A stretch of DNA of 44,500 bases from Gudongella sp049310905. Its GTDB lineage: Bacteria; Bacillota; Clostridia; Tissierellales; Tissierellaceae. Positions 24,164 through 32,374 of this stretch are shown one piece after another. The notes under the pieces were generated by a model. The model had not been told where the DNA came from. It saw only the letters and a program-made list of their open reading frames with translations, and made no database searches. Numbering within the stretch: position 1 is the first letter of the stretch; each line of letters starts with the position of its first letter. The DNA lies in the NCBI RefSeq assembly GCF_049310905.1, contig NZ_JBMEMN010000025.1, positions 1 through 44,500 of the forward strand, read 5' to 3'. The position numbers were made by a program, and so were the translations under genes.

Positions 24164-24192
24164 ACTATATCAAATTGTCGTATTTTTGACAA
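24164..24192 (-). promoter_or_regulatory. Sigma-A promoter of the RocB-like gene with dyad
   Basis: On the minus strand TTGTCA (24192-24187) and TATAGT (24169-24164) are 17 bases apart. The inverted repeat TTGTC-N8-GACAA (24175-24192) covers the -35 and spacer and may be an operator. Confidence 0.72.
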
Positions 24193-24276
24193 TCTCCATA
24201 TAGAAAGACCCTCGCATATATATTTATCCCATTAATGAGTATTTTACACAGGGAATATCCAATATAACACAAACCA

Positions 24277-25455
24277 TCAGTCAGTTAATTTTTGTACGGC
24301 TTTCTTTATCCTATCCATAGCTTCCTGAATCTGCTCGTAAGAACATGCATAGCACAGCCTAATAAACCCTTTGCCGTATTTCCCGAAAGAGTCTCCAGGA
24401 ACTATTGCTACTCCTGCTTCTTCAAGTATATAATCGCAAAATTCACTTTCATCCATACCAATCTCTTCAATATTTATAAATACATAGAAAGCACCTTTTG
24501 GTTCAAGTAGTTTTAATCCCTTTACATCTTTTAATGATTCGTACACCAATTTTCCTCTTCTTTCAAACTCCTCTAGCATATCCTTTGTAAACTGGTCCCC
24601 GTTATTGTAGGCTTCTGCTGCTCCTACTTGAGCAAATGAAGTGGCACATGTAGAGAAATTCTGATGTACCTTGTTCAAGTATTTCAGTATCCATGCAGGT
24701 CCCATCACATATCCGATTCTCCATCCTGTCATCGAGAATGTCTTTGAAGAAGAATTCACCACAAGAGTTCTTTCCTTCATACCCTCTACACTTGCGATAC
24801 TAAAGTGCTTTCCACCAAATACAAACTGATCATATGTTTCATCAGAGATAACAAGCAAGTCTTTTTCAATTGCAAGGGCTGCTATCTCTCTTAAATCGCT
24901 CTCTTCAATTATTGCTCCTGTTGGGTTGTGAGGAGTATTTACTAGAATTATCCTAGTCTTTTCTGTTATGTTCTCTCTCAGATCTTCTGCTTTAAGACTG
25001 AAATTATTCTCCATTTTTAATGGGACTTCAACTACATTTACATTTGCTATTATAGCTTGTTCTGAATATGCTGAGAAAAATGGACTCGGTATCAGTATCT
25101 CTTCTCCAGGTTCCATCATTGTTAGCATAATTATTCCTATTGCCTCACACGCCCCTGCTGTTACAACAATTTCATCCTTATAGCTATATTCCAAATTATA
25201 GTCTCTCTTGTATTTTGCCGTAATGGCTTTTCTCAAAGGTTCTATCCCGATCATTTCTGTATAATGAACAAATCCATCATCCAAAGCTTTTTTTGCAGCT
25301 TCCTTTGCAACTTCAGGCGAATCAAAATCAGGCTTCCCAATTTCCATATGAATAATCGACTTGCCTTCTGACTCCAACTGAAGTGCTTTTTGATATATGT
25401 CATAAAGGCCACCTTCAAAACCAAAGCCCTTTGATCTTTCATTAATTCTAATCAT
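24277..25455 (-). CDS. Class I/II PLP-dependent aminotransferase
   Basis: This 392-aa fold-type-I aminotransferase resembles the aspartate/aromatic/PatA group. The PLP-lysine lies in VVNSSSKTFSMTGWRIGYVMG. Other conserved elements are TAGACEAIGIIMLTMMEPGEEILIP, VNTPHNPTGAII, VISDETYDQFVF and a C-terminal FIRLCYA carrying the substrate-carboxylate Arg. The specific amino acid cannot be read from sequence. AGGAGG is 7 bases before the ATG. The 120-bp gap upstream contains a TGTATACA palindrome also found at the TRAP operon, so both are probably controlled by the GntR repressor encoded immediately upstream. Together with the peptidases and transporter this suggests uptake and transamination of an amino-acid-related substrate. 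Confidence 0.92.
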   Translation of the reverse strand: MIRINERSKGFGFEGGLYDIYQKALQLESEGKSIIHMEIGKPDFDSPEVAKEAAKKALDDGFVHYTEMIGIEPLRKAITAKYKRDYNLEYSYKDEIVVTAGACEAIGIIMLTMMEPGEEILIPSPFFSAYSEQAIIANVNVVEVPLKMENNFSLKAEDLRENITEKTRIILVNTPHNPTGAIIEESDLREIAALAIEKDLLVISDETYDQFVFGGKHFSIASVEGMKERTLVVNSSSKTFSMTGWRIGYVMGPAWILKYLNKVHQNFSTCATSFAQVGAAEAYNNGDQFTKDMLEEFERRGKLVYESLKDVKGLKLLEPKGAFYVFINIEEIGMDESEFCDYILEEAGVAIVPGDSFGKYGKGFIRLCYACSYEQIQEAMDRIKKAVQKLTD

Positions 25456-25535
25456 TTCATTGCCTCCTCTTAATACTTTTATAGAAAAGTATTGCTTTCT
25501 ATTGAGTCTTCCAATTTATAAGTAGAAAAAAGATT

Positions 25536-25559
25536 AGTGTATATGTATATGTATACACT
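25536..25559. promoter_or_regulatory. Candidate GntR operator before the aminotransferase gene
   Basis: Inverted arms AGTGTATA and TATACACT enclose an alternating TGTATATG core, and TGTATACA occurs at 25550-25557. The ATGTATACA core is shared with the palindrome at the TRAP operon (30431-30448). FCD-type GntR repressors bind such GTATAC-centred palindromes. Confidence 0.6.
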
Positions 25560-25575
25560 GCATCTTAAATTTTTT

Positions 25576-26250
25576 TTATTTTTTACCAGCTTTGATCAAA
25601 GCTGAGTATATTGAATCTTTTACACCTTCCAGATGTCTTTCCATGCTTTGTACTGCATCCTCAACCTTGCCTGACTCGATTGAATTAATAATCTTTGTGT
25701 GCTCATCAGTAACAGTCAAAGCCCTACTCTCAAAATTTGTGAAATATAGGTACCTTTTGTACGACTCATAAATTTCGTTAAGATATTTTATCAATACGTC
25801 ATTTCTGCTTATTCTGGCAATTGTCATATGAATCTTTGTATCGATTTCAAGATAATATCTATTATCCAAGACATCCTTGTTTACAATCTCATTTTGCTTT
25901 TTTATCAAATTGCGTAGCTGTAAAATATCATCATCAGTTTTATTTTTACATGCCAGTCTGATAGACAGTGTTTCCAATGAAAGTCTGATGTCATATATAT
26001 TTAAAAAATACTCTGTATTAAGTTCGGTTACATAGGTGCCTCTACCATTTAAATAGCTAACCAGGCCTTCATAAGATAGCTTCTTCAGTGCTTCTCTAAT
26101 AGGTGTCCTGCTTATACCAAGCATATCTGAAAGACTGTCTTCCAAAAGAACTTCGCCAGGCTTTAAATCCAAAGATAGTATATTTTCTTTTAATGCCTCA
26201 TATGCTTTGTCTGATAATGTGCCTTTTGTCTTTAATTTCTCTAAAGCCAT
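25576..26250 (-). CDS. GntR family regulator, FCD (FadR) subfamily
   Basis: The 224-aa protein has an N-terminal winged helix (residues 10-75: LSDKAYEALKENILSLDLKPGE, LSDMLGISRTPIREALKKLSYEGLV) and an all-helical FCD ligand domain (residues 85-215) with the metal-binding Asp/His pattern (YDIRLSLETLSIRLAC, DTKIHMTIAR, DEHTKIINSIESGKVEDA). FCD regulators are usually local repressors released by organic acids or amino-acid derivatives. The gene lies between the TRAP/M24 operon and the aminotransferase, both preceded by related palindromes, so it probably governs both. GGGAGGA is 8 bases before the ATG, and it has its own sigma-A promoter. Confidence 0.92.
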   Translation of the reverse strand: MALEKLKTKGTLSDKAYEALKENILSLDLKPGEVLLEDSLSDMLGISRTPIREALKKLSYEGLVSYLNGRGTYVTELNTEYFLNIYDIRLSLETLSIRLACKNKTDDDILQLRNLIKKQNEIVNKDVLDNRYYLEIDTKIHMTIARISRNDVLIKYLNEIYESYKRYLYFTNFESRALTVTDEHTKIINSIESGKVEDAVQSMERHLEGVKDSIYSALIKAGKK

Positions 26251-26284
26251 GGACGAATCCTCCCTTTAAATATTTCTACTTATA

Positions 26285-26313
26285 ATAATACTACTCTGGA
26301 ATATAATTGTAAA
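26285..26313 (-). promoter_or_regulatory. Sigma-A promoter of the GntR gene
   Basis: On the minus strand TTTACA (26313-26308) and TATTAT (26290-26285) are 17 bases apart. A small AGGTC/GACCT hairpin at 26343-26361 just upstream may end the M24 transcript. Confidence 0.65.
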
Positions 26314-26361
26314 CCTCCAATTAATAACATTTACAGATAACAAGAGGTCATGAAGACCTGA

Positions 26362-27504
26362 TTATACTATATATATCTCATCCGAAAGATTGGTAAGTCT
26401 AACCCCTGCAGACTCTGTAACATAGTAATTTACACAATATGAGAATTTCCTTCCATCTCTCATTGAAGCACTCGGGTGGAAATTCAGTCTCATTCCTTTC
26501 TCCATCAGCTTTGTTTCTCCACTCATAATAATTGGTTGTTCAAACACATCCAGGCCCTGACTGTGACCAAAATAACGAACTGGGCTGTCGGCTGTGTATT
26601 TCTCAGAATAACCTAGTTCCTCAAGAACCTGTTGAGCTCTGTCTGCCATTTGCCCTATTGTATTGCCTGGCTTAATTGCTTTTGCAGCTTCCTTTTGGAC
26701 AATAGCCAGGGCTTTCTGCACCTCAATGATCTCTTTATCAGGTTCTCCAATTGAAATCAGGTTTGCCACTTCTCCCCAATGCCCTCCTGCATAGGAATGC
26801 TCTGTAACTCCTACTATAAGGTCTTTTTCTTTCCACATTGTAGGTTTGTCTTTTGCATCAATCCAAAATCCTGCTCCCTGTTGTGTGCCAATCATCCAAT
26901 ACTGGTCTTCAACACCCATCAGTTCAGTAGCAGCTCTTGCTTTTTGGATAGCATCAATATCATACACTCCTGGCTTGACCTCTTTTAGCAATGCAAAGAA
27001 GCTATCTTCGTTTATCTTTGTTGTCAGTATGGTCTGTTTTATTTCAAACTCACTTTTGATTTCCCTGATTTTGTCAATATCATCATTTATATCAATTACT
27101 TCCATACCAGAAAGTTCACTCATCAAATCTTTTGCAAAATTATAGGACAAGCCATCCAAATTTGCAATCGCAACTGATTTTTGTGAGTATTTCTTTACTA
27201 CATCTGCTACAAATTTTGCGGGCGATACTCCTGATGGTAGTGGTATAATGTCCTCTATTGCTGGGGATGTTTCTGCATATCTGGCACCTGCATAATCATG
27301 AGGTATCATCGTCACGGGTCCCTTTAAAGGTATGACCATGTACTCTGCAAATACAGGAATGTAGTAATCCAGAAAATATCTTACAATCCCTCTTTGATCA
27401 ATCTGCGCTCCAGCTCCTGTAATAAATACATCTATCCCTTTGTCACTCATTACAACCCTTAAGCTTTGAATTCTTTTCTCAAGTTCATAATCCGGTGTTC
27501 TCAT
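26362..27504 (-). CDS. M24 (pita-bread fold) protein, creatinase-like, metal ligands apparently lost
   Basis: The 380-aa protein has the two-domain layout of Xaa-Pro peptidases and creatinases: an N-terminal creatinase_N domain (1-135) and a C-terminal pita-bread fold. The position of the first two metal Asp ligands reads VGVTEHSYAGGHWGEV. The GH region is YFGHSQGLDVFEQP, and the usual metal Glu in GMxFxxEP is His in GMRLNFHPS. With most of the Asp-Asp-His-Glu-Glu set missing, a dinuclear peptidase is unlikely; a metal-free creatinase-type C-N hydrolase acting on a small molecule is more plausible. It is 20 bp downstream of dctM in the same operon, so its substrate may be what the TRAP system imports. 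AAAGGAG precedes the ATG. Confidence 0.85.
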   Translation of the reverse strand: MRTPDYELEKRIQSLRVVMSDKGIDVFITGAGAQIDQRGIVRYFLDYYIPVFAEYMVIPLKGPVTMIPHDYAGARYAETSPAIEDIIPLPSGVSPAKFVADVVKKYSQKSVAIANLDGLSYNFAKDLMSELSGMEVIDINDDIDKIREIKSEFEIKQTILTTKINEDSFFALLKEVKPGVYDIDAIQKARAATELMGVEDQYWMIGTQQGAGFWIDAKDKPTMWKEKDLIVGVTEHSYAGGHWGEVANLISIGEPDKEIIEVQKALAIVQKEAAKAIKPGNTIGQMADRAQQVLEELGYSEKYTADSPVRYFGHSQGLDVFEQPIIMSGETKLMEKGMRLNFHPSASMRDGRKFSYCVNYYVTESAGVRLTNLSDEIYIV

Positions 27505-27524
27505 TTTCCACTGCTCCTTTCATG

Positions 27525-28808
27525 TTAGTTCATACCTAGAAGAGTAGGCAAGAAAGTAATGATTTGCGGGAATACGCTCATCAATAGAATTGCTCCAATT
27601 CCTGCAAGTAAAAAATACCCTAACTTGGAGACGAGGTCACTCATTGAAATTTTTGCTATGTTCAATGCAACAAAAAGATTAGAGCCAACCGGTGGAGTTA
27701 TCTGTCCAATTGCAAAGTTAACTGTAGCGAGTACCCCAAAAGCATAGACTGGATACCCGGTTTTAAGTACTACAGGCATTAGAATTGGTAACAATAGATA
27801 AAATCCCGATGCTGAATCAACAAAGCAACCTGCTATCAAGAAAATCAGCTGTGTTATCAGTATTAGTACCAAAGGGTTGTTTGATACTCCCAACAAGGCA
27901 CTTGAAAGATCGCCTGCTACACCAGATGTGGTAAGTATCCAGGCAAATAGTCCTGCACTGCCCATTATATACATGATTAATCCGGATGAAACAGCTGCAG
28001 ATAAAAACAGATTTCTAAATGTTTTAAAGTCAATTGTTTTATAAATGAAGCCTCCAACAAACATACTGTATACAACGGAAACTCCAGCAGCTTCAGTTGC
28101 TGTGAATATCCCGGAATATATTCCTCCCAAAATAATAACTGGTGTCATGATGCCCCATAATGCTTCCTTAAATGATGCCCATCTCACTTCAGAACTCGCT
28201 TTTTCTCTTACAATGATGCCTTTGTCTTTTCTAACATACCAAAGTCCCGCAAGTGTGAACAGTACACCCATTAATAGCCCAGGTATTATCCCTGCCATGA
28301 ACATTGTGCCTACTGATTGACCAGTTAACATTGCGAATATAACAAATGGTATCGAAGGAGGTATTATCATACCAATTCCTCCAGAGGATGCAACCAGTGC
28401 AGTTGCAAAGTTTTTGTTGTACTTGTCTTTTTCCATTGCTGGAATGAGTACTCCTCCCAAAGCTGCTACTGTAGCAGGTCCTGAGCCGGATATAGCCGCA
28501 AAGAAAACCGAAGTTACAACTGTTACTCCAACAAGTCCACCTTTTCTATGACCAATCATAGCATTGGCAAACTTAATAAGTCTTGTTGATATTCCGGAAT
28601 AGTCCATTATTACTCCGGTTAGTATGAAAAATGGGATCGCTAAAAGCGAGTTTTTTGCTATGGCTGCATAGAAAATATTGGGTAATATGCTTATGTCCAT
28701 GCCTAGGTACTGAATACCAAACAAGGCAGCCAAACCCATCGAAGCAGCAACTGGAACCTTAAGTAATAATAAACCAAAAAATGACCCTAGAAGAATGAAG
28801 GAAATCAT
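27525..28808 (-). CDS. dctM: TRAP transporter large permease (DctM)
   Basis: This 427-aa protein is hydrophobic throughout, with about 12 membrane spans, as expected of the DctM subunit that couples sodium entry to solute uptake. Family blocks include LAIPFFILTGVIMDYSGIS, GSGPATVAALGGVLIPAM, GGIGMIIPPSIPFVIFAML and FAIGQITPPVGSNLF. Its ATG overlaps the stop of the small permease by 4 bases, showing translational coupling. It is third in the operon dctP-dctQ-dctM-M24. Confidence 0.95.
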   Translation of the reverse strand: MISFILLGSFFGLLLLKVPVAASMGLAALFGIQYLGMDISILPNIFYAAIAKNSLLAIPFFILTGVIMDYSGISTRLIKFANAMIGHRKGGLVGVTVVTSVFFAAISGSGPATVAALGGVLIPAMEKDKYNKNFATALVASSGGIGMIIPPSIPFVIFAMLTGQSVGTMFMAGIIPGLLMGVLFTLAGLWYVRKDKGIIVREKASSEVRWASFKEALWGIMTPVIILGGIYSGIFTATEAAGVSVVYSMFVGGFIYKTIDFKTFRNLFLSAAVSSGLIMYIMGSAGLFAWILTTSGVAGDLSSALLGVSNNPLVLILITQLIFLIAGCFVDSASGFYLLLPILMPVVLKTGYPVYAFGVLATVNFAIGQITPPVGSNLFVALNIAKISMSDLVSKLGYFLLAGIGAILLMSVFPQIITFLPTLLGMN

Positions 28809-29308
28809 TTAACCACCTCTTCTCTTGAGTTTTCATAATGGATTATTAATTCTTCTCTCCCAGATTTGAAAATACTGAATAACGTTATAATAGCTCCTAT
28901 GAACAAAGCTCCACTGTTGACTATCATAGGCAGCTTCATTCCTGGAGTAACTTGACCGAATTCTATTTGATTTTGAATTGTAAAATAGCTTGTGTACACC
29001 ATCAATGACATAAATGCCATCGAACATAATGTAGCAAAAATTATAATATAAGGTTGGAACTTACTTGGCAGCAATTTTGTGAATACATCAAGAACTGTAT
29101 GAGCAAACATTCTATAACCATAAGATATTCCAAACATGGTGACCCACATAAATAATATTATTGTCAACTCTTCAGAATATGAAAAAGGTGACTGGGGCAG
29201 TATAAATCTAAAAACTACATTTGCAAAATTTAGGACAACCATTATGGTCATACCTATTATCAAAACATACTCTTCCAACCAATTAATGATTTTCCAGAAG
29301 CGATTCAT
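28805..29308 (-). CDS. dctQ: TRAP transporter small permease (DctQ)
   Basis: This 167-aa protein has four membrane spans (IINWLEEYVLIIGMTIMVVLNFANVVFRF; LTIILFMWVTMFGISYGYR; about 85-107; about 125-145), the standard DctQ layout. It bridges the binding protein and DctM. AGAGGTGG lies 7 bases before the ATG. It follows dctP after 62 bp, and its stop overlaps the dctM start. Confidence 0.93.
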   Translation of the reverse strand: MNRFWKIINWLEEYVLIIGMTIMVVLNFANVVFRFILPQSPFSYSEELTIILFMWVTMFGISYGYRMFAHTVLDVFTKLLPSKFQPYIIIFATLCSMAFMSLMVYTSYFTIQNQIEFGQVTPGMKLPMIVNSGALFIGAIITLFSIFKSGREELIIHYENSREEVVK

Positions 29309-29370
29309 TTATTCCACCTCTCTTTATTAAAGAAATCCAGGGGCATAATCTGCCCCTGATTTATTATTAT

Positions 29371-30408
29371 TTAGTCAAATGTGTATCCAAAATTGGTTAG
29401 CAATTCTTCCCCAATTGAATCTTTATTTTCTTCATAAACTGGTTTCACTTTTTCCTTGAAAGCTTCAACCTGCTCTGCAGTAAGACTTTCAACGATTTCC
29501 AGGTCAGGGAATTCAGTTCTTATATCCTCAAGGACTGAAGAACTCTTTTCTCTTGTTGCCTGCTTTTGAGCATCCATCGCTACTTCTCCAGCATCTGTAA
29601 ATATTTGCTTTTCTTCATCTGATAATGATTCCCATAGCTCTTGGCTAACTGAAAGGAACAATGGGTCATATGAGTAGTTCCATAATGTTAGGTGATCTAC
29701 AACCTCAAGTGTTCTCTGTGCAAAGAGTAGGTCAATAGTGTTCTCAGCTGCCTCGATTGAACCCTGCTGAAGTGATGTATACACTTCTGATTGGCTCATT
29801 GTGATAGGATCTGCACCAATATATTTAAGCAATGAAACGTGTACATTACTTCCTGGTATTCTCATTTTCAGACCAGACATGTCCTCTGGTGTCTCAATGG
29901 GATTTCTTGTATTGACAACTTGTCTGTAACCTGCTTCACCGATACCAATACAAACAACTCCTGATTCATTGATTGCTTCCTTTATTGCTTCTCCACCTGC
30001 TCCCGCCATATACATATCTACATCTTCATACGTCGGCAATAACCAAGGCATAGCTGGTGCAATTGCCTTAGGTTGGATTGAAGACCATACAAGTGCATCT
30101 GTTATATGTATGTCTGTAGATCCAGTCTGAACAAGTTCGATTCCGCTCGCTTGATTACCTCCACTTAGCTGGTCGCTTGTGAAAGCAGTTATTTGAAATT
30201 TGCCGTCTGTCTTTTCTTCCACTTCATCAATAAATTTTTGAACGCCAACATGCCAAGTACTATCTTCATTTGCCGCTGAACTAAACTTAAGTTCCACTGT
30301 CTCTGAACTGTCAGGGTTTTCAGCACCGTTGTCGTTTCCTGCACATCCTGCCAGCAACATTGTCATTGCAAGTACCAGGGTGACTGCTAAAGTTAGTTTC
30401 TTTTTCAT
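29371..30408 (-). CDS. dctP: TRAP transporter substrate-binding lipoprotein (DctP)
   Basis: The 345-aa binding protein starts at MKKKLTLAVTLVLAMTMLLAGC, a lipoprotein signal with lipobox LLAGC. A 12-codon upstream extension of the frame runs into the operator and is rejected because AAAGGAGG sits 7 bases before this ATG. The DctP fold is shown by KFSSAANEDSTWHVGVQKFIDEV, the EDMSGLKMRIPGS signature with its carboxylate-binding Arg, and TLWNYSYDPLFLSVS. The ligand is probably an organic acid or acidic amino-acid derivative but cannot be specified. It is the first gene of the operon, behind a consensus promoter and palindromic operator. Confidence 0.94.
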   Translation of the reverse strand: MKKKLTLAVTLVLAMTMLLAGCAGNDNGAENPDSSETVELKFSSAANEDSTWHVGVQKFIDEVEEKTDGKFQITAFTSDQLSGGNQASGIELVQTGSTDIHITDALVWSSIQPKAIAPAMPWLLPTYEDVDMYMAGAGGEAIKEAINESGVVCIGIGEAGYRQVVNTRNPIETPEDMSGLKMRIPGSNVHVSLLKYIGADPITMSQSEVYTSLQQGSIEAAENTIDLLFAQRTLEVVDHLTLWNYSYDPLFLSVSQELWESLSDEEKQIFTDAGEVAMDAQKQATREKSSSVLEDIRTEFPDLEIVESLTAEQVEAFKEKVKPVYEENKDSIGEELLTNFGYTFD

Positions 30409-30430
30409 CTTTGTTCCTCCTTTGTATTCT

Positions 30431-30448
30431 GTATATGTATACATATAC
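30431..30448. promoter_or_regulatory. Candidate GntR operator of the TRAP operon
   Basis: The perfect 18-bp palindrome GTATATGTATACATATAC sits just downstream of the predicted start site, between promoter and ribosome site, where a bound repressor would block transcription. It shares ATATGTATACA with the site upstream of the aminotransferase. Confidence 0.72.
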
Positions 30449-30459
30449 TTTATAGTCCT

Positions 30460-30488
30460 ATTATATGCTTCCTTTCTAAAGATGTCAA
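30460..30488 (-). promoter_or_regulatory. Sigma-A promoter of the dctPQM-M24 operon
   Basis: On the minus strand a perfect TTGACA (30488-30483) and perfect TATAAT (30465-30460) are 17 bases apart. Such a strong promoter with a downstream palindrome fits repressor control. Confidence 0.88.
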
Positions 30489-30577
30489 TTTAATTGTGTC
30501 TATTCTCTCACTATCCTTGAGTATGAACAAAAGTCTCCTTCAATTGAAGAAGACCTATTTGTATAGAAAATATATGA

Positions 30578-30606
30578 CAAATGCCCTGAAATTGATTCCA
30601 GGGCAC
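30578..30606 (-). terminator. Terminator of the PucR gene
   Basis: On the minus strand TGCCCTG, a 10-base loop and CAGGGCA are followed by TTTGT. It starts 5 bp past the stop at 30611. Confidence 0.75.
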
Positions 30607-30610
30607 GATT

Positions 30611-32239
30611 TTACTTGATAAGTTCCAGAAACTTCAGTGTTATTTCTGTTTTCAGCCTTTCTACAGGATCATTCAGGTCAATATCGCAAAGTTCCTGTAT
30701 TTTAGATATTCTGTATCGTACAGTATTTGTATGAAGGAAAAGTTTGTTTGATGCTACATTGAAGTTGGATTCACTTTCAAGAAAAATCTTCAATGTCTCA
30801 AGCATTTCTTTACTGTTGTCATGTTTCAAAAGAGGAGTAATCTTGTCAAAGTTGCTTCCAAAATCTCTTCTCTGTATATTTTCAAGTCTTAAAAAACCAA
30901 ATGGCCCCAAATCTTCAAAAGCAATTATATCTCTGTCCTCATAGATGTACTTTCCTACCTCAAGAGCCTTCAATGCTTCAACATAGCTTCTCTTGGCAGA
31001 CAATATATCAGGGACTGCAGTACCTATTCCAATCCTGCATTCGCATTCACCAATTGTTTCTCTAAGCTTTTCCAGAACTTTTACATAATCAAGTTTCATT
31101 TTTTTAATCTGATTATCTTGCCCTTCGATCTCGGTAAGAATGATAATATTATTATCGTCTACAATTCCGAATATATTTTTGTCATGCTGGAGTATGGAAA
31201 GAACGCTTTTGTAAATTTCTTCTCTTTTACTTGTAAAGTAGACCTTCCCCTCTTCTTTTTTTATACATGTTACAATAAATGAATTCTCAAGGTTGACTCT
31301 AGATTTTTCAATACTCCCCAGTAATTCCCCGACTTTCTCAAAATTATCCAATTCACCGTTTATTGCCGCCTTTATGAGATCATCATAGTATTTTCCCTCA
31401 AAGTTCTGATAGATGTAAAGCTGTTCATATATTTCTGCTAAAAGTGCTGTTGCTATTCTAATGGCAAGAAGATCATAGTAATCAATTTTTTCATTGGACT
31501 CCCATATGATTATCTTTGTCACAAGCCTGCCCCTTAGTTTTATAGGTATTTTTATCCAAGGGCATTTATCAGAATCAGAAGGAGTTATTCTTTGGATTTT
31601 AAGCTTGTCACAAACAGTCTCCTTTGTGAAGTCAAAATCATATTTGTCTAGACCCTCAACAAAATCCATATCAAGTTTATGCTCAAATGTAGGCGGATAA
31701 GTATAAGACTTGGTGGTTGTAACATCTGTAAGTGTTATTGGCTTCTTAATCTCTATGCTAAGTTTATTGATAATATCACGTATTTTCATTTTGAGGTCTT
31801 TTGGAGTTATGGTGCTTTGAGTTGATGGCTTGTCAATTACTCTTGAAATAAAGCTATTTATTGCTATTGAATTTACGGCGTTTATAACATCAATCCAAGC
31901 TTCATCATAGGGAATATTTATCAATGGAAATGACAGTTCATCACAAATCTCAATTATTTCATGTGGAATCTCCTTCAAATATCTGTCTTTTTTAATTCCC
32001 ATACCAGCAGATCCTTTTTTATGAAGATAAATTATTACATCCTTGAAGTAATCATAGTTGTCTTTAAAAAGATACCCCGTTGACAATATAAGTTCCTTGC
32101 CTTTAAACCAAAGATATCCATCAGGTGCGTCAAACAATGCAACTGCCTGAACTTCTCTGTCCAGTCCACCCTCTCCTGCCAGCACACTATAACCCTTGAA
32201 ATACTTATCCTCCAGAATCTCTCTTATCTGAATCCCCAA
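30611..32239 (-). CDS. PucR family transcriptional regulator
   Basis: The ~542-aa protein has an N-terminal PucR ligand domain (residues 5-120: LAGEGGLDREVQAVALFDAPD, ELILSTGYLF, LINIPYDEAW), a middle GGDEF-like CdaR domain (about 270-420) and the C-terminal PucR helix-turn-helix (SNFNVASNKLFLHTNTVRYR, followed by ISKIQELCDIDLNDP). The family senses purines or amino-acid metabolites. The start is uncertain: the frame opens with GTG at 32248, but TTG at 32239 (GIQIREILED) is better spaced from AGAGGTG. It lies between the TRAP operon and the M20/membrane-protein operon and could control either; no operator evidence distinguishes them. Confidence 0.9.
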   Translation of the reverse strand: MGIQIREILEDKYFKGYSVLAGEGGLDREVQAVALFDAPDGYLWFKGKELILSTGYLFKDNYDYFKDVIIYLHKKGSAGMGIKKDRYLKEIPHEIIEICDELSFPLINIPYDEAWIDVINAVNSIAINSFISRVIDKPSTQSTITPKDLKMKIRDIINKLSIEIKKPITLTDVTTTKSYTYPPTFEHKLDMDFVEGLDKYDFDFTKETVCDKLKIQRITPSDSDKCPWIKIPIKLRGRLVTKIIIWESNEKIDYYDLLAIRIATALLAEIYEQLYIYQNFEGKYYDDLIKAAINGELDNFEKVGELLGSIEKSRVNLENSFIVTCIKKEEGKVYFTSKREEIYKSVLSILQHDKNIFGIVDDNNIIILTEIEGQDNQIKKMKLDYVKVLEKLRETIGECECRIGIGTAVPDILSAKRSYVEALKALEVGKYIYEDRDIIAFEDLGPFGFLRLENIQRRDFGSNFDKITPLLKHDNSKEMLETLKIFLESESNFNVASNKLFLHTNTVRYRISKIQELCDIDLNDPVERLKTEITLKFLELIK

Positions 32240-32271
32240 AATAATCACCTCTCTCCTGTTCGTCTGCTTTT

Positions 32272-32301
32272 ATTATATAGGATTCAGACTCAATTATTCA
32301 A
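32272..32301 (-). promoter_or_regulatory. Sigma-A promoter of the PucR gene
   Basis: On the minus strand TTGAAT (32301-32296) and TATAAT (32277-32272) are 18 bases apart. Confidence 0.65.
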
Positions 32302-32330
32302 CATTTTAAAATAATCTCTGACTTCAGCAA

Positions 32331-32356
32331 ACCCCTGACTAAAAAAGTCAGGGGTC
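32331..32356 (-). terminator. Terminator of the M20/membrane-protein operon
   Basis: ACCCCTGAC and GTCAGGGGT form a 9-bp stem with a T-rich loop, followed by TTTG on the minus strand. It is 19 bp past the amidohydrolase stop. Confidence 0.8.
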
Positions 32357-32374
32357 ATATTCTATTTCCTTGTC

